64,000 nt of DNA from an uncultured Moraxella sp. (GCF_945873075.1 NZ_CAMCBS010000007.1:1-64000), one strand, 5' to 3'. Shown: positions 1-10,107, counted from the first letter of the stretch. Numbers and translations: made by a program. The notes: generated by a model from the sequence alone, not told the origin.

Positions 1-71
1 TATTCTAGTTGATGAGTACTTCTTTTTTTGTTGCACTTGGATTGTAAATTCAGCTGATAAATAATCACGGA

Positions 72-608
72 TTAGCTCTTTTTGGTGCAATCAAGTAGCA
101 CGGCATTGTCGCTACCAACCACTTTGGCTTTGTCGCCATCGATGGTGAGTGTCATGCCTTTGTTTTCACCTTGAATGCCATCATTGGTGGTGTAGTTGTT
201 TTTGTTGTTTGGATCTTGGTTGAGATCATAGACGATGCTGTCATCAGTTAGGTGTGCTTCGATTTCACCTTCGTGGTCATGGACGACGATATGCACAGTC
301 TTGTCGCCACATTGATATGCATCACCTTCGGCGTGCATATGGTCGTGTCCTGCGTGGTCGCTATGATCATGACCTTCGTGATCATGCCCCTTGTGGTCAT
401 CACCTTCGTGGTTGTGTTCTGCATGGTCAGCTTGTGCTGTTTCACCTTCTTTGGCTGGTGCTTGAACGGTGTCGGTTGTCTTGGTGTCAGTGCTTGTGCT
501 TTGGGCGGTTTCAGTCTTGGTTTCGGTGGCTGGTTGTTCGCTTGGTTGTGAACAGGCGCTTAGTCCAAGTGTGGCAATGATACTTGCGATGAGTAGTTTT
601 TGTTTCAT
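72..608 (-). CDS. His-rich lipoprotein with MliC-like C-terminal domain
   Basis: 178 aa. The N-terminus is a lipoprotein signal peptide with lipobox LSAC (Cys at about 19). A linker rich in Thr, Glu and Gln follows, then a region (about 60-95) dense in His, Asp and Gly with repeated HDHEGH-type units, which looks metal binding. The C-terminal ~80 residues start with YQC and end in LLDC, contain LTDD and resemble the MliC fold, a periplasmic lysozyme inhibitor held by a disulfide. Zinc or other metal binding is inferred from composition only. The gene stands alone, upstream of the 3' end of ychF in the same direction, with a small inverted repeat before it. No pathway can be assigned with confidence. 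Confidence 0.8.
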   Translation of the reverse strand: MKQKLLIASIIATLGLSACSQPSEQPATETKTETAQSTSTDTKTTDTVQAPAKEGETAQADHAEHNHEGDDHKGHDHEGHDHSDHAGHDHMHAEGDAYQCGDKTVHIVVHDHEGEIEAHLTDDSIVYDLNQDPNNKNNYTTNDGIQGENKGMTLTIDGDKAKVVGSDNAVLLDCTKKS

Positions 609-649
609 GATACAGCTCCTTGATGGGGATAACTGAAATAGTATAACCC

Positions 650-666
650 AAAATCGAAATGATTTT
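650..666. promoter_or_regulatory. Inverted repeat AAAATC-N5-GATTTT upstream of the His-rich lipoprotein gene
   Basis: A perfect 6-bp inverted repeat with a 5-bp spacer lies about 42 bp upstream of the lipoprotein start codon (608). Its AT-rich arms and position suit a metalloregulator operator (Fur or Zur type), but it does not match either consensus well. It is reported as a candidate operator only. Confidence 0.3.
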
Positions 667-670
667 CAAT

Positions 671-703
671 TAAAAAATCAGCCAATACATAAGCATTGGC
701 TGA
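671..703 (-). terminator. Rho-independent terminator of ychF
   Basis: Reading the minus strand, CAGCCAAT, an 8-nt loop and ATTGGCTG form a perfect 8-bp stem followed by ATTTTTTA. It lies 16 bp past the ychF stop codon. Confidence 0.85.
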
Positions 704-718
704 TTGAGTTTGTGATTA

Positions 719-1810
719 TTAGACATTAAATCTAAAGTGCATCACATCGCCATCTTGGACGATATAAGTTTTGCCTTCCAAACGAGATTTACCAGCGGCA
801 GCAGCGCCTTTTTCGCCACCATGCTCGATAAAGTCATCATAAGCAATTACTTCAGCACGGATAAAGCCACGCTCAAAGTCGGTATGAATCACGCCAGCCG
901 CTTCAGGGGCAGTTGCGCCAACTTTCACCGTCCAAGCACGCACTTCTTTGACGCCGGCGGTAAAGTAGGTTTGTAGGTTTAATAACTCATAACCTGCACG
1001 AATTACACGATCAAGTCCTGCTTCTTCCATGCCAAGACTCTCAAGGAACTCCGCTTTGTCCGCTTCATCAAGTAGGGCGATTTCAGCTTCGATTTGGTTG
1101 CATAGTGGCACGACGATGGCATCTTCACTGGCGGCAAATTCACGCACTTGGTCTAGATATGGGTTATTTTCAAAGCCGTCTTCTGACACATTGGCGATGT
1201 ACATCACAGGTTTTAGGGTGATTAGACCATAGCTTTTGATGAGTTTTTTCTCATCGTCATCCAGACCTGCTAGGCGGGCAGGCTTACCATCTGCCAAGAA
1301 TGGCTCGATTTTTTGGAATACAGCTAGGGCAGCTTGTGCGTCTTTATCACCGCCTTTGGCTTTTTTGTTTAGGTTAGTGATGGCACGAGTGACGGCGTCT
1401 AGGTCAGCTAGGGCAAGCTCGGTGTTGATGGTCTCGATGTCTGATAGGGGATTGACACGGCCATCGACGTGGATAACATTATCATCATCAAAACAGCGCA
1501 CCACATGAGCGATGGCGTCGGTCTCACGGATATTGGCAAGGAATTGGTTACCCATGCCTTCGCCCTTTGATGCGCCTGCGACCAAGCCTGCGATGTCCAC
1601 AAACTCCATACTGGTCGGGATGGTGCGTTCAGGATTGACGATTTTTGCCAATGCCTTTAGGCGTGGGTCAGGCACAGGGACGATGCCTGTGTTTGGGTCT
1701 TTGGTACAAAATGGGAAGTTTTCCGCTGCGATACCTGCTTTGGTCAGTGCGTTAAAAAGGGTTGATTTGCCGACATTTGGCAGGCCGACGATGCCACAGT
1801 TAAAGCCCAT
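719..1810 (-). CDS. ychF: Redox-regulated P-loop ATPase YchF (OLA1 family)
   Basis: 363 aa, the usual length of the family. YchF is a translation-associated P-loop protein of the Obg group that prefers ATP to GTP and binds ribosomes. The Walker [10 protein letters not shown] is at residues 9-17. The [12 protein letters not shown] switch region follows. In place of the GTP-specifying NKxD there is NVSED in YIANVSEDG, as known for ATP-using members. The C-terminal TGS domain ends in [11 protein letters not shown], the conserved family end. It is monocistronic with its own terminator. The ATG at 1810 begins the conserved MGFNCGIVG. Confidence 0.97.
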   Translation of the reverse strand: MGFNCGIVGLPNVGKSTLFNALTKAGIAAENFPFCTKDPNTGIVPVPDPRLKALAKIVNPERTIPTSMEFVDIAGLVAGASKGEGMGNQFLANIRETDAIAHVVRCFDDDNVIHVDGRVNPLSDIETINTELALADLDAVTRAITNLNKKAKGGDKDAQAALAVFQKIEPFLADGKPARLAGLDDDEKKLIKSYGLITLKPVMYIANVSEDGFENNPYLDQVREFAASEDAIVVPLCNQIEAEIALLDEADKAEFLESLGMEEAGLDRVIRAGYELLNLQTYFTAGVKEVRAWTVKVGATAPEAAGVIHTDFERGFIRAEVIAYDDFIEHGGEKGAAAAGKSRLEGKTYIVQDGDVMHFRFNV

Positions 1811-1895
1811 GATACTCTCTTTGTGATGGTTAATAAGTTAAAAAGGTCAAAAATATAATCTATCTATTATACCAAATCCGACCGATAAATGCTTG

Positions 1896-3107
1896 CTAAT
1901 ATTTTGTTTGCTTATACCAAATCACGCCATAAATCATCATCAAAATCACGCAGATTGTCGTCGTCGCCACAAAATAATGCGTATCTGAAAATTGGCTAAT
2001 CATAAAAGCGCCGAACATCGGGCCTAAAGCATTGCCAAGCTCGCTAAATGCCGCCGCCCCAAAATAACTGCCACGCAAACCGGGTTTTGCAAAGCTATCA
2101 ATATGCACGCTGATGGTGGGGATGACGATGACTTCGGCAAGGCTAAACACAAAAAACGCCACCGCCCATGCCAATATCGACTGCTGATCCATCAGTAGGA
2201 ATAAGACTTGTGCAGACAATAAGCACACAAGCCCAATCTGCGTGCGAGCACTGATGTGCAATCGTCTGAATAATTTTAATAATGGAAATTGTAGCACAAC
2301 GACCGTCACGCAGTTCACCACGGTCAATAGTACAATCAGCTGTGCTGCATCTTCGCCTATCAATGCAGTGATCAGCTGTGGCACGGTAGCGCTCGCCTGT
2401 GAATAGACAATCAGAATCAAAAAGATGGCGATAAGCAAGGTCAAAAACAGCAAATCTTGGCGGATGACATTGAGCGTGCTTTTAAAGCTTGGCAAGGCTT
2501 CTGTGCGCACATGGCGCGTGCTAGTAATCAGCCGATAAATCCAAATACAAAAGCAAAAATAAGCAATGCCTGTGAGCGTAAATAAGCTATCGGCATGGCG
2601 AAGTCCCACCCACAGCCCAAGCAGCGGCCCGATAGCACCGGCAACATTGATCAAAAAATAGCGGATATACAGTGCGGTTTCACGATCTGATGGCTTGGCA
2701 AGCTGATTGCACATGATGGTCTTGCCGACGACTTCGACGAGTGGACGCACAAGCCCAAGTAGTGCCATGATGGCAAAATACTGCCAAAAACTACTGGCAA
2801 AAGGCAATAGCACATAGCACACCATGCCAACGAGACAGCCTGTCATCAATAAGGGCTTTTCGCCAAATTTATCCGCCAAATAGCCAACATAGACCGCCGA
2901 TAATGCCGCAACACCTGCCGAAAATCCCAAAATAATCCCCACGCCCATCGCAGACACGCTGGGGTTATTATTGAGCACGATAATCAAAAATGGCCACGAC
3001 ATAAAGTAGCTGATACGCACCACAAAACTGCCTGAGAGCATCGCCCAAACAGTTTGGTTAAAATTGGCGACAGCAGGGTGGTGGGTGAGTGACTTGGGTA
3101 AATGCAT
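1896..3107 (-). CDS. Major facilitator superfamily transporter
   Basis: About 403 aa from the chosen ATG. About 12 hydrophobic segments and the MFS loop motif GYLADKFGEKPLL after the second segment show a major facilitator; the substrate cannot be read from the sequence, though multidrug or small-molecule efflux is typical of such proteins. A GTG at 3173 in the same frame would add 22 residues, but it sits immediately against the actP terminator (3174-3206), and a TATAAT (3133-3138) lies between it and the ATG at 3107, so transcription probably starts downstream of the GTG. No clear Shine-Dalgarno sequence precedes any candidate start. There is no partner gene. Confidence 0.85.
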   Translation of the reverse strand: MHLPKSLTHHPAVANFNQTVWAMLSGSFVVRISYFMSWPFLIIVLNNNPSVSAMGVGIILGFSAGVAALSAVYVGYLADKFGEKPLLMTGCLVGMVCYVLLPFASSFWQYFAIMALLGLVRPLVEVVGKTIMCNQLAKPSDRETALYIRYFLINVAGAIGPLLGLWVGLRHADSLFTLTGIAYFCFCIWIYRLITSTRHVRTEALPSFKSTLNVIRQDLLFLTLLIAIFLILIVYSQASATVPQLITALIGEDAAQLIVLLTVVNCVTVVVLQFPLLKLFRRLHISARTQIGLVCLLSAQVLFLLMDQQSILAWAVAFFVFSLAEVIVIPTISVHIDSFAKPGLRGSYFGAAAFSELGNALGPMFGAFMISQFSDTHYFVATTTICVILMMIYGVIWYKQTKY

Positions 3108-3132
3108 GGCAGGAAGTGGGCAAAAAACACCC

Positions 3133-3138
3133 ATTATA
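3133..3138 (-). promoter_or_regulatory. -10 box TATAAT for the MFS gene
   Basis: On the minus strand a perfect TATAAT lies 26 bp upstream of the ATG at 3107. A weak -35 (TGGCTA, 3156-3161) is 17 bp away. It follows directly after the actP terminator, consistent with a separate transcription unit. Confidence 0.45.
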
Positions 3139-3173
3139 GCGTGAAATGCATCAGATAGCCATGAAAAAGGCAC

Positions 3174-3206
3174 AAAACAAAAGCCCTCGAATCATCGAGA
3201 GCTTTT
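3174..3206 (-). terminator. Rho-independent terminator of yjcH-actP
   Basis: Minus strand: AAAAGCTCTCGA, a 4-nt loop and TCGAGGGCTTTT followed by GTTTTG. The stem is 12 bp with one G-T pair and starts about 21 bp after the actP stop codon. Confidence 0.8.
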
Positions 3207-3226
3207 GATATTTGGCTGGTTATCAA

Positions 3227-4942
3227 TTAGTGGTCAGATGCACCAGAGATACCGATACCCGTCATAGAGCGAACGAACTGTTGGTCAAATGCTTTTTTCT
3301 CAGCTGCAGCACGAGCTGATTTGTCAGTCACTGAGAAGAACCATGCGCAGATGAATGACAATGCCATTGAGAAGATTGCAGGGTTGCTCATGTTGATGAT
3401 AGGCTCAGTGCCTAGACCTAGTGTATCTACCCAAACTGCTTTGGTTAGACCGATTAGGATAACTGCACTGATTAGACCAGCAAAGCCACCAATTACCGCA
3501 CCACGAGTAGTCAAGCCTTTCCAGAACATAGATAGTACTAGTACTGGGAAGTTAGCAGAAGCAGCAACAGCGAATGCTAGACCAACCATGAATGCCACGT
3601 TTTGTTTCTCGAACAAGATACCCAATACCATCGCTAGGATTGCCAAGCCAAGAGTGGCGATTTTTGACATTTTTAGCTCAGATTCTGGAGTGGTTTTGCC
3701 TTTGCGATAGACATTGGCATATAGGTCATGCGAGATGGCTGATGCGCCAGATAGTGTTAGACCAGCAACAACCGCCAAGATGGTTGCAAATGCCACAGCT
3801 GAGATAAAGCCTAAGAACAAGTCACCACCGACAGCATGACTTAGGTGAATCGCTGCCATGTTGTTACCGCCAAGCAGTTCAAGCTTGCCACTGACTGCCA
3901 TTTTCGCTGCATCGATATAAGCTGGGTTTTGTGAAACAAGTAGAATCGCACCAAAACCGATGATGAAGGTCAATAGGTAGAAGTAGCCAATAAAACCTGT
4001 AGCAACAACCACTGATTTACGAGCTTCTTTAGCGTCAGATACAGTGAAGAAACGCATCAAGATGTGTGGCAGACCTGCAGTACCGAACATCAATGCCAGA
4101 CCTAATGAGATAGCATCGATTGGGGTCTTAACAAGGCTGGTTGGGCCCATGATTTTGGCAGCTTCTTCAGGTGCTTTGTTGTGTACTTGTGAAAAGACAT
4201 CAATTGATTTTGAGAACATCTCAGAGAAGCTAAAGCCGACATGGTTCATCACCATAAATGCCATGAAAGATGCGCCTGATAGTAGCATAACCGCTTTGAT
4301 GATTTGTACCCAAGTGGTCGCAAGCATACCACCGAAGATAACATATGCCATCATCAATAGACCAACGATGATTACAGCGATGTTATAATCCAAACCAAAT
4401 AGTAGCTTGATAAGCTGACCTGCACCCACCATCTGAGCGATGAGATAGAATGCCACAACTACTAACGAGCTGTAGGCAGCCATCGTACGCACTGGTTTTT
4501 CGTCTAGGCGGAATGAGACTACGTCAGATAGGTTGTATTTACCTAGGTTACGCAGACGCTCAGCAATCAAGAATAGAACGATTGGCCAACCCACCATAAA
4601 GCCTAGTGAGTACAAAAGACCGTCATAACCTGATGCAAAGACCATCGCCGAGATGCCTAGGAATGATGCCGCTGACATATAGTCACCAGCAATCGCTAGG
4701 CCGTTTTGGAAACCAGAGATACCACCACCTGCGGTATAGAAATCTTTGGCAGAGGTGGTTTGCTTGGCAGCCCATTTGGTGATGAATAGAGTAAAGCCAA
4801 CAAAGATACCGAACATGATGATGGCGGTCCAGTTGGTGGCTTGTTTTTCTGCTTCACCTTCTAGTGCTGCAGCGAATGCTGGGCTGGTCATAAGCGTGGT
4901 CAATGCTACTGCAGACCATGCTTTGATGTGAGAAAATTTCAT
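3227..4942 (-). CDS. actP: Cation/acetate symporter ActP
   Basis: 571 aa sodium:solute symporter. ActP takes up acetate and other short carboxylates with a cation, feeding acetyl-CoA synthetase. A cleavable signal peptide (to about 25, ending FAAALEG) precedes about 13 membrane segments. Family-typical stretches are [32 protein letters not shown] near 65-95 (read in pieces) and [13 protein letters not shown] near the middle. Its ATG overlaps the stop codon of the upstream yjcH-like gene by one base (TAATG), so the two are translationally coupled, as in other proteobacteria. A strong terminator follows. No acs gene is in the window. Confidence 0.95.
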   Translation of the reverse strand: MKFSHIKAWSAVALTTLMTSPAFAAALEGEAEKQATNWTAIIMFGIFVGFTLFITKWAAKQTTSAKDFYTAGGGISGFQNGLAIAGDYMSAASFLGISAMVFASGYDGLLYSLGFMVGWPIVLFLIAERLRNLGKYNLSDVVSFRLDEKPVRTMAAYSSLVVVAFYLIAQMVGAGQLIKLLFGLDYNIAVIIVGLLMMAYVIFGGMLATTWVQIIKAVMLLSGASFMAFMVMNHVGFSFSEMFSKSIDVFSQVHNKAPEEAAKIMGPTSLVKTPIDAISLGLALMFGTAGLPHILMRFFTVSDAKEARKSVVVATGFIGYFYLLTFIIGFGAILLVSQNPAYIDAAKMAVSGKLELLGGNNMAAIHLSHAVGGDLFLGFISAVAFATILAVVAGLTLSGASAISHDLYANVYRKGKTTPESELKMSKIATLGLAILAMVLGILFEKQNVAFMVGLAFAVAASANFPVLVLSMFWKGLTTRGAVIGGFAGLISAVILIGLTKAVWVDTLGLGTEPIINMSNPAIFSMALSFICAWFFSVTDKSARAAAEKKAFDQQFVRSMTGIGISGASDH

Positions 4943-5274
4943 TAGGCATCTCCTTTGCTGTGGGTGATTGCTTCAACCTCATCCATGGCTTCTTGATTGA
5001 GTTTGTCAAATGAGTTGTTAGCGACAAAAGAATAGACGCCACATAGTACAAATGACATGACAATCACGCCAATCCCCAAAGGAATACCCCAAGTAATGAC
5101 GCCGCCTGAGATAGAAGTGCGCAGAAATTCAGGGTTGTATGCCACTAATAATGTAAAGCCAATGTAAATAAATAACATTAACGCCGTTAAGCTCCAGCTT
5201 AAATTGCGTTTTTTGGCTACCAGTGTTTTAAATTTTGGGTTTTCAAGAATTCTCTTGACTTGAACCTCATCCAT
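4942..5274 (-). CDS. yjcH: DUF485 inner-membrane protein (YjcH family)
   Basis: 110 aa with two hydrophobic segments (about 32-52 and 65-88). The motif [17 protein letters not shown] is typical of DUF485, the small membrane partner encoded with ActP; its molecular role is unknown. The start ATG at 5274 ([10 protein letters not shown]) follows a strong ribosome binding site GGAGAAAGG. An in-frame ATG at 5343 would add 23 unrelated residues and place the start inside the Fur-box-like palindrome, so it is rejected. It is the first gene of the pair and overlaps actP by one base. Confidence 0.9.
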   Translation of the reverse strand: MDEVQVKRILENPKFKTLVAKKRNLSWSLTALMLFIYIGFTLLVAYNPEFLRTSISGGVITWGIPLGIGVIVMSFVLCGVYSFVANNSFDKLNQEAMDEVEAITHSKGDA

Positions 5275-5334
5275 AACCTTTCTCCATGAAATCCATTGGC
5301 AATTAATTTGCCATAGGTTATAACTAAAAAAAGA

Positions 5335-5347
5335 GATAATCATTATC
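5335..5347. promoter_or_regulatory. Fur-box-like palindrome GATAATCATTATC
   Basis: The sequence GATAAT-C-ATTATC is a perfect 6-1-6 palindrome and equals the last 13 bases of the classical 19-bp Fur box. It lies 61-73 bp upstream of the yjcH start. This suggests iron-dependent control of the acetate uptake pair; the regulation itself is inferred. Confidence 0.55.
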
Positions 5348-5547
5348 GCTTATTATTAAACATATCGGTACTGCCTACACTTAAGAAGTAAATTACATCA
5401 AATAAATCAATATCTTATCATGGATAGGGCAGGGTGATGAACGACTGAACCGCTAGGCACTCATCGATATTAATCATCAAGCAAATACAACAAGTATGTT
5501 AATAACGCAGCAATACTAGCATAATCTAGTGAACATTGCTACACTTA

Positions 5548-5563
5548 TTTTGTCTAGACAAAA
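5548..5563. promoter_or_regulatory. Perfect 16-bp palindrome TTTTGTCTAGACAAAA
   Basis: A perfect palindrome halfway between the divergent yjcH-actP and ndk units. The core TTGTCTAGACAA resembles operators of GntR-family regulators of the HutC type. The binding protein is not known; no regulator gene is adjacent. Confidence 0.45.
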
Positions 5564-5722
5564 CATAAATTTGTACAAAATTATTTCATGCAAAGATGAC
5601 ATATAGAGTTTTTATTTCTAAGAATAATTGTATAATATAACATTTTGACTGTTAATAAATGATTAATGGTGAAGCATCAGAGAAATATTTTTTGGTAAAA
5701 GGCTGTAAATTGCCCAAAAAAT

Positions 5723-5731
5723 TGGTATAAT
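5723..5731 (+). promoter_or_regulatory. Extended -10 promoter element of ndk
   Basis: TGGTATAAT, a TGn extended -10 element, lies 49 bp upstream of the ndk ATG. No good -35 hexamer is at the usual distance, which is normal for extended -10 promoters. Confidence 0.6.
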
Positions 5732-5779
5732 CATCACAACTTATTTTTCCCTTAACTATTAGCAATCAAGGATATTCCC

Positions 5780-6211
5780 ATGGCTATCGAACGTACTTTA
5801 TCTATCATCAAGCCAGACGCAGTTGGCAAAAACCACATCGGCGACATCGTTGCTCGTTTTGAAAAAGCTGGTCTTAAGCCTGTTGCAATGAAATACAAGC
5901 ACCTAACTCAAAAAGAAGCAGAAGGCTTCTATGCTGAGCACAAAGAGCGTGGTTTCTTTGGTGACCTAGTGGCATTCATGACTTCAGGCCCAGTCGTGGT
6001 ATCTGTGCTAGAAGGCGAAAACGCAGTACTTGCACACCGTGACATCCTAGGTGCGACCAACCCACAAGAAGCAGCTGCTGGTACTATCCGTGCAGATTTT
6101 GCGGTAAGCATCGACGAGAACGCGGCACACGGTTCTGACTCTGTAGCTTCTGCTGAGCGTGAAATCGCTTACTTCTTTGGCGCAGACGAGATTTTCCCAC
6201 GCACTCGCTAA
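5780..6211 (+). CDS. ndk: Nucleoside diphosphate kinase
   Basis: 143 aa, the standard length. Ndk transfers the gamma phosphate of ATP to nucleoside diphosphates through a phosphohistidine. The catalytic His is H117 in [17 protein letters not shown], and the N-terminus [12 protein letters not shown] is the family signature. It is single-cistron: an extended -10 promoter lies upstream and a terminator directly downstream. In many gammaproteobacteria ndk lies just before rlmN, as here. Confidence 0.98.
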   Translation: MAIERTLSIIKPDAVGKNHIGDIVARFEKAGLKPVAMKYKHLTQKEAEGFYAEHKERGFFGDLVAFMTSGPVVVSVLEGENAVLAHRDILGATNPQEAAAGTIRADFAVSIDENAAHGSDSVASAEREIAYFFGADEIFPRTR

Positions 6212-6231
6212 TTTGGTCGATTGACCAATTC

Positions 6232-6264
6232 AAAAAGCAACTGCCAATCGGTGGTTGCTTTTTT
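6232..6264 (+). terminator. Rho-independent terminator of ndk
   Basis: AAAAAGCAAC, a 12-nt loop and GTTGCTTTTTT follow the ndk stop codon by about 20 bp. A small hairpin (TTGGTC-GATT-GACCAA) precedes it. Confidence 0.8.
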
Positions 6265-6298
6265 GTGTATTTATTATGACTTTGCTGCAAAACTTTAG

Positions 6299-6304
6299 TA
6301 TAAT
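6299..6304 (+). promoter_or_regulatory. -10 box TATAAT upstream of rlmN
   Basis: A perfect TATAAT lies 26 bp before the rlmN ATG. A weak -35 (ATGACT, 6276-6281) is 17 bp upstream. The implied leader is only about 18 nt and has no Shine-Dalgarno sequence. Confidence 0.5.
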
Positions 6305-6329
6305 ATTCTGATTTTTAATCCAATACTTG

Positions 6330-7526
6330 ATGAGTCCATCTGTGAACAAAATTCCTGTCATTCATACGCCTGATACCACAAGCGCTACGACCAATAAAAT
6401 CAATCTTTTGGGTATGTCAAAAGATGAGCTTGCGGCTTTTTTTGTGTCGATTGGCGAAAAGCCGTTTCGAGCAACGCAGGTGATGAAGTGGATTTATCAA
6501 TTTGGCGTGACCGATTTTTTTGAGATGACTAATATCTCAAAAAAACTGCAACAATGCCTACATGACACCGCCTGCGTGACACCGCCGACGGTGAAATACA
6601 AGGAATTTAGTCAAGACGGTACGCGTAAATGGGTCTTTGAAGTGGCAGGTGGGTCGCTGGTTGAGACGGTGCTGATTCCTGCCGATGACAATAAGCAGTT
6701 TGGGCGTAAGACTTTGTGTATCTCAAGTCAAGTTGGCTGCGCGTTGGATTGCTCATTTTGTAGTACAGGTAAGCAAGGGTTTGAGCGAGATTTGACACCG
6801 AGTGAGATTATCGGACAGCTGTGGGTCGCCAATCAGTCCTATATGGAAGATGTCGCCCCGACCGAGCGTGAGAACCGTGTCACCAATGTGGTGATGATGG
6901 GTATGGGCGAGCCGCTGCTCAACTATGAGCCTGTGGTGGCGTCGATGTCACTGATGCTTGATGACCATGCCTTTGGCTTATCCAAACGCCGTGTGACGCT
7001 CTCGACATCAGGTGTCGTGCCAAAGATGTACGATTTAGCCAAAGACATCGATGTGGCTCTAGCTATCAGTCTGCACGCACCCAATGATGAGCTGCGTAAT
7101 GAGCTTGTGCCAATTAACAAAAAATATCCGCTATCAGAGCTCATCGCCGCTGCCAAAGCCTATGTCTATGACGAAAATCCCCGTCATAAGAAACATGTGA
7201 CCATCGAATATGTGATGCTATCAGGGGTTAATGACAGCGATGAGCACGCAAGACAGCTGGTGGCACTGCTTAAGGACTTGCCAAGTAAGATTAACTTAAT
7301 TCCGTTTAATCCATTTCCACACGCACCATATGACCGCTCAAGTAACAACCGCATTCATGCCTTTAGCAATATTCTAAATAATGCAGGCTTTGTGTGTACC
7401 ATTCGTCAGACTCGTGGCGATGATATTGATGCAGCGTGTGGGCAGTTGGTCGGACAAGTGGCGGACCGTACACGCCGAGCCAAAAAATGGCAAGAAAGTA
7501 TCGAAAAACGCCAACAAACCCAATGA
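6330..7526 (+). CDS. rlmN: Dual-specificity 23S rRNA/tRNA m2A methyltransferase RlmN
   Basis: 398 aa radical-SAM enzyme that methylates C2 of A2503 in 23S rRNA and A37 of some tRNAs. The CxxxCxxC iron-sulfur motif is CALDCSFC, near residue 130. The accessory catalytic Cys lies in the C-terminal [20 protein letters not shown]. The [13 protein letters not shown] motif is present. The TTG codon directly before the ATG could also be read as a start, but ATG 6330 is preferred. It is the first gene of the rlmN-ispG-hisS-yfgM-bamB-der block. Confidence 0.97.
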   Translation: MSPSVNKIPVIHTPDTTSATTNKINLLGMSKDELAAFFVSIGEKPFRATQVMKWIYQFGVTDFFEMTNISKKLQQCLHDTACVTPPTVKYKEFSQDGTRKWVFEVAGGSLVETVLIPADDNKQFGRKTLCISSQVGCALDCSFCSTGKQGFERDLTPSEIIGQLWVANQSYMEDVAPTERENRVTNVVMMGMGEPLLNYEPVVASMSLMLDDHAFGLSKRRVTLSTSGVVPKMYDLAKDIDVALAISLHAPNDELRNELVPINKKYPLSELIAAAKAYVYDENPRHKKHVTIEYVMLSGVNDSDEHARQLVALLKDLPSKINLIPFNPFPHAPYDRSSNNRIHAFSNILNNAGFVCTIRQTRGDDIDAACGQLVGQVADRTRRAKKWQESIEKRQQTQ

Positions 7527-7655
7527 GATTCAGATGAGTCAGATGGATATCACCAAATTGCCAAAGCCATCAAAGATTGTTAGAATGACCAATGGCAACC
7601 ACTTTCTGTGACATCATCTATATCATCCAACTAAACAATAAAAAGTGTGGTAACT

Positions 7656-8774
7656 ATGTCAGCACATAATCCAATCAAACGCCGCCCAACCAAAAAAATC
7701 TATGTGGGCAATGTCGCCATCGGTGGTGATGCACCCATCAGCGTGCAGAGTATGACCAATACCGACACCTGCGATGTGGCGGCGACGGTCGCACAGATTC
7801 AGCGCTGTGTCGATGCAGGGGCTGATTTGATGCGCGTGTCCACGCCGACGATGGAGAGTGTGGCAGCCTTTGCTGAAATCAAAAAACAAGTCAGCGTGCC
7901 ACTCATTGCTGATATTCATTTTGATTATAAGATTGCTTTGGCGGTGGCGGATGCTGGCGCAGACTGCTTACGCATCAACCCGGGTAATATTGGCAATGAT
8001 GCCAAAGTGCGTGAAGTGGTGGCGGCGGCTCGCCATCATAATGTGCCGATTCGCATCGGGGTGAATGCAGGCTCACTCGAAAAAGACTTGCAAAAAAAAT
8101 ACGGCGAGCCAACGGGTGAAGCCATGCTTGAGTCGGCACTGCGTCATATTGATATTTTGGAAAAATTGGATTTTCAAAATTATAAAATCTCGGTCAAAGC
8201 GTCCAATGTCTTTTTGACGCTAGACGCTTATCGTTTGATTTCGGCGCAGATTGATAATCCGCTACATTTGGGCGTGACCGAAGCAGGTGTGTATCGTACT
8301 GGCACGGTCAAATCGGCGATTGCACTTGGCGGACTGCTGCTTGATGGCATTGGCGATACCATGCGTATCTCGCTTGCTGCCGAGCCCGAAGAAGAAATTA
8401 AGATTGGCTTTGATATCCTAAAATCGCTTGGCATTCGCTCAAATGGCGTGAATTTTATCGCTTGTCCAAGCTGTAGCCGCCAAGAGTTCGATGTCATCCG
8501 AGTGATGAATGAGCTTGAAGCACGCCTAGAAGATGTGCGTGAACCGATTGATTTGTCGGTGATTGGCTGTAAAGTCAATGGGCCGGGTGAAGCCAAAGAA
8601 GCGACCATCGGTGTCGTCGGTGCAAGCCCAAATAGCCTAGTGTACCGTAATGGTCAAAAAAGCCATTTGATTGACACAACCAAGCTTGTTGATGAGATTG
8701 AAACGATGGTGCGTGCGCAAGTCAAAGAAATCCAAGAAGCTCGCGCCAATGAGATTTTGCGTGTGCAAGGCTGA
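7656..8774 (+). CDS. ispG: 4-Hydroxy-3-methylbut-2-enyl diphosphate synthase IspG
   Basis: 372 aa. IspG is the 4Fe-4S enzyme that reductively opens the MEcPP ring to HMBPP in the MEP isoprenoid pathway. The short bacterial form is seen: the TIM-barrel part from [16 protein letters not shown], then cluster cysteines in ACPSCSRQ and in [14 protein letters not shown]. The start is ATG 7656 ([10 protein letters not shown]); a GTG three codons earlier is in frame but unneeded. The 129-bp gap after rlmN is where pilF and rodZ are often found in gammaproteobacteria; they are absent here. ispB, which uses MEP-pathway products, is elsewhere in the window. Confidence 0.97.
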   Translation: MSAHNPIKRRPTKKIYVGNVAIGGDAPISVQSMTNTDTCDVAATVAQIQRCVDAGADLMRVSTPTMESVAAFAEIKKQVSVPLIADIHFDYKIALAVADAGADCLRINPGNIGNDAKVREVVAAARHHNVPIRIGVNAGSLEKDLQKKYGEPTGEAMLESALRHIDILEKLDFQNYKISVKASNVFLTLDAYRLISAQIDNPLHLGVTEAGVYRTGTVKSAIALGGLLLDGIGDTMRISLAAEPEEEIKIGFDILKSLGIRSNGVNFIACPSCSRQEFDVIRVMNELEARLEDVREPIDLSVIGCKVNGPGEAKEATIGVVGASPNSLVYRNGQKSHLIDTTKLVDEIETMVRAQVKEIQEARANEILRVQG

Positions 8775-8818
8775 TTGATAGTTAAAATAATGATATTTAA
8801 AATAATTAAGGAAACCTG

Positions 8819-10075
8819 ATGAGTAAAATTACCGCCATCAAAGGCTTTAATGATGTGCTACCAAGCGACAGCCCAAATTGGCGTCGCCTAGAAGCCAAAT
8901 TAATCAGTGTGTTAGACAGCTACGGCTTTAGCCAAATCCGCTTGCCGATTGTCGAAGAAACGCAGCTATTTGCCCGTGGTGTGGGCGAAGCGACCGACAT
9001 TGTCGAAAAAGAAATGTACAGCTTTTTTGATAAAAGCGAACCGCCAACCCCATTGACATTACGCCCCGAAGGGACAGCGGGCGCAGTGCGTGCGGTCGTT
9101 GAGCATAATCTGACTCGTGGCGATACGCCAAAGCTGTGGTACATCGGCCCAATGTTCCGCTACGAACGTCCACAAAAAGGACGCTATCGTCAGTTTCATC
9201 AGCTGGGTGTGGAGTGCTTTGGCAGTGAGCTGCCTGATGCTGATGCTGAGTTGATTGCGATGACGCATCGTATGTGGCAGGTGCTAGGCATCGACCATGA
9301 AGTGACTTTGCAACTAAATACCTTGGGCGAAGCTGATGAGCGTATGGCGTATAAGGCGGCATTGGTTGAGTACCTGACAGCGCACAAAGACAGTCTGGAT
9401 GAAGATTCACAGCGTCGCCTAAGCACCAATCCTTTGCGTATCCTAGATTCAAAAGATGATAAAACCCAAGCAATTTTGCAAAATGCACCAAAGCTCGGTG
9501 AATTTTTGGGTGAAGCGACCAAGTCGCATTTTGCACAGGTGCAGGCATATCTGACGGCACTTGGTATTGGCTTTGAGATTAATGAGAAACTGGTGCGTGG
9601 TTTGGATTATTATAACAAGACTGTCTTTGAATGGGTGACGGATAAGCTTGGCTCACAAGCAACTGTCTGTGGCGGTGGTCGTTATGATGGTTTGATTGGC
9701 GTGATTAAGGGTAAGCCTGAGCAGTCTGAGCCTGCGGTGGGCTTTGCGATGGGGCTTGAGCGACTGCTATTACTCATCGAAGCGGTGAATCCGTTTGCAC
9801 CACAAAGCGACTGCGATGTCTTTGTCATTGCCCATCCTGATTACTTTATCCACGGTGTGCAGTATGCCAATGCACTACGAGCAGCACAGCCTGCCTTGCG
9901 TGTCAAAATGGCAAGCGCCACAAGCCTAAAAGCGCAGATGAAAAAAGCAGACAAATCCGGTGCGACGCATACCGTCATCATCGCCGAAGATGAAGTGGGC
10001 ACAGGTGAAATCACCGTCAAGACGATGGCAACGGGCGAGCAGCAACGATTGCCCATGACCTATTATTTTGCATAA
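8819..10075 (+). CDS. hisS: Histidyl-tRNA synthetase
   Basis: 418 aa class II aminoacyl-tRNA synthetase. Class II motif 2 is seen in [24 protein letters not shown], with motif 3 in [15 protein letters not shown]. The His-binding signatures [14 protein letters not shown] and GGGRYDGL are present, and the C-terminal anticodon-binding domain begins near [10 protein letters not shown] ribosome binding site (AAGGAAA) precedes ATG 8819. It is 44 bp after ispG and in the same operon. Confidence 0.97.
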   Translation: MSKITAIKGFNDVLPSDSPNWRRLEAKLISVLDSYGFSQIRLPIVEETQLFARGVGEATDIVEKEMYSFFDKSEPPTPLTLRPEGTAGAVRAVVEHNLTRGDTPKLWYIGPMFRYERPQKGRYRQFHQLGVECFGSELPDADAELIAMTHRMWQVLGIDHEVTLQLNTLGEADERMAYKAALVEYLTAHKDSLDEDSQRRLSTNPLRILDSKDDKTQAILQNAPKLGEFLGEATKSHFAQVQAYLTALGIGFEINEKLVRGLDYYNKTVFEWVTDKLGSQATVCGGGRYDGLIGVIKGKPEQSEPAVGFAMGLERLLLLIEAVNPFAPQSDCDVFVIAHPDYFIHGVQYANALRAAQPALRVKMASATSLKAQMKKADKSGATHTVIIAEDEVGTGEITVKTMATGEQQRLPMTYYFA

Positions 10076-10078
10076 TTG

Positions 10079-10107
10079 GCGACAGCGATAATGCGATATG
10101 CTATAAT
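10079..10107 (+). promoter_or_regulatory. Internal promoter before yfgM
   Basis: A -35 GCGACA (10079-10084) and a perfect -10 TATAAT (10102-10107) are separated by 17 bp in the hisS-yfgM gap. The pair could drive yfgM-bamB separately from the upstream housekeeping genes. Confidence 0.5.

Larger units (their letters stand above)
5275..5779. other. AT-rich divergent regulatory region between yjcH-actP and ndk
   Basis: 505 bp without a credible gene. It holds a Fur-box-like 13-bp palindrome (5335-5347) on the yjcH side, a perfect 16-bp palindrome (5548-5563) in the middle and an extended -10 element (5723-5731) on the ndk side. The rest is AT-rich sequence in which no RNA gene was recognised. 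Confidence 0.6.

Noticed and set aside
3108..3173. GTG start 22 codons upstream for the first MFS gene
   Set aside because: It touches the actP terminator and precedes a TATAAT box, so the codons are probably untranscribed.
7534..7611. 25-codon frame between rlmN and ispG
   Set aside because: No clear ribosome binding site and no known small protein; it may be residual sequence of the missing pilF/rodZ region.
8928..9560. 210-codon frame antisense to hisS
   Set aside because: It is a shadow frame of hisS with no family, start signal or composition of a real gene.
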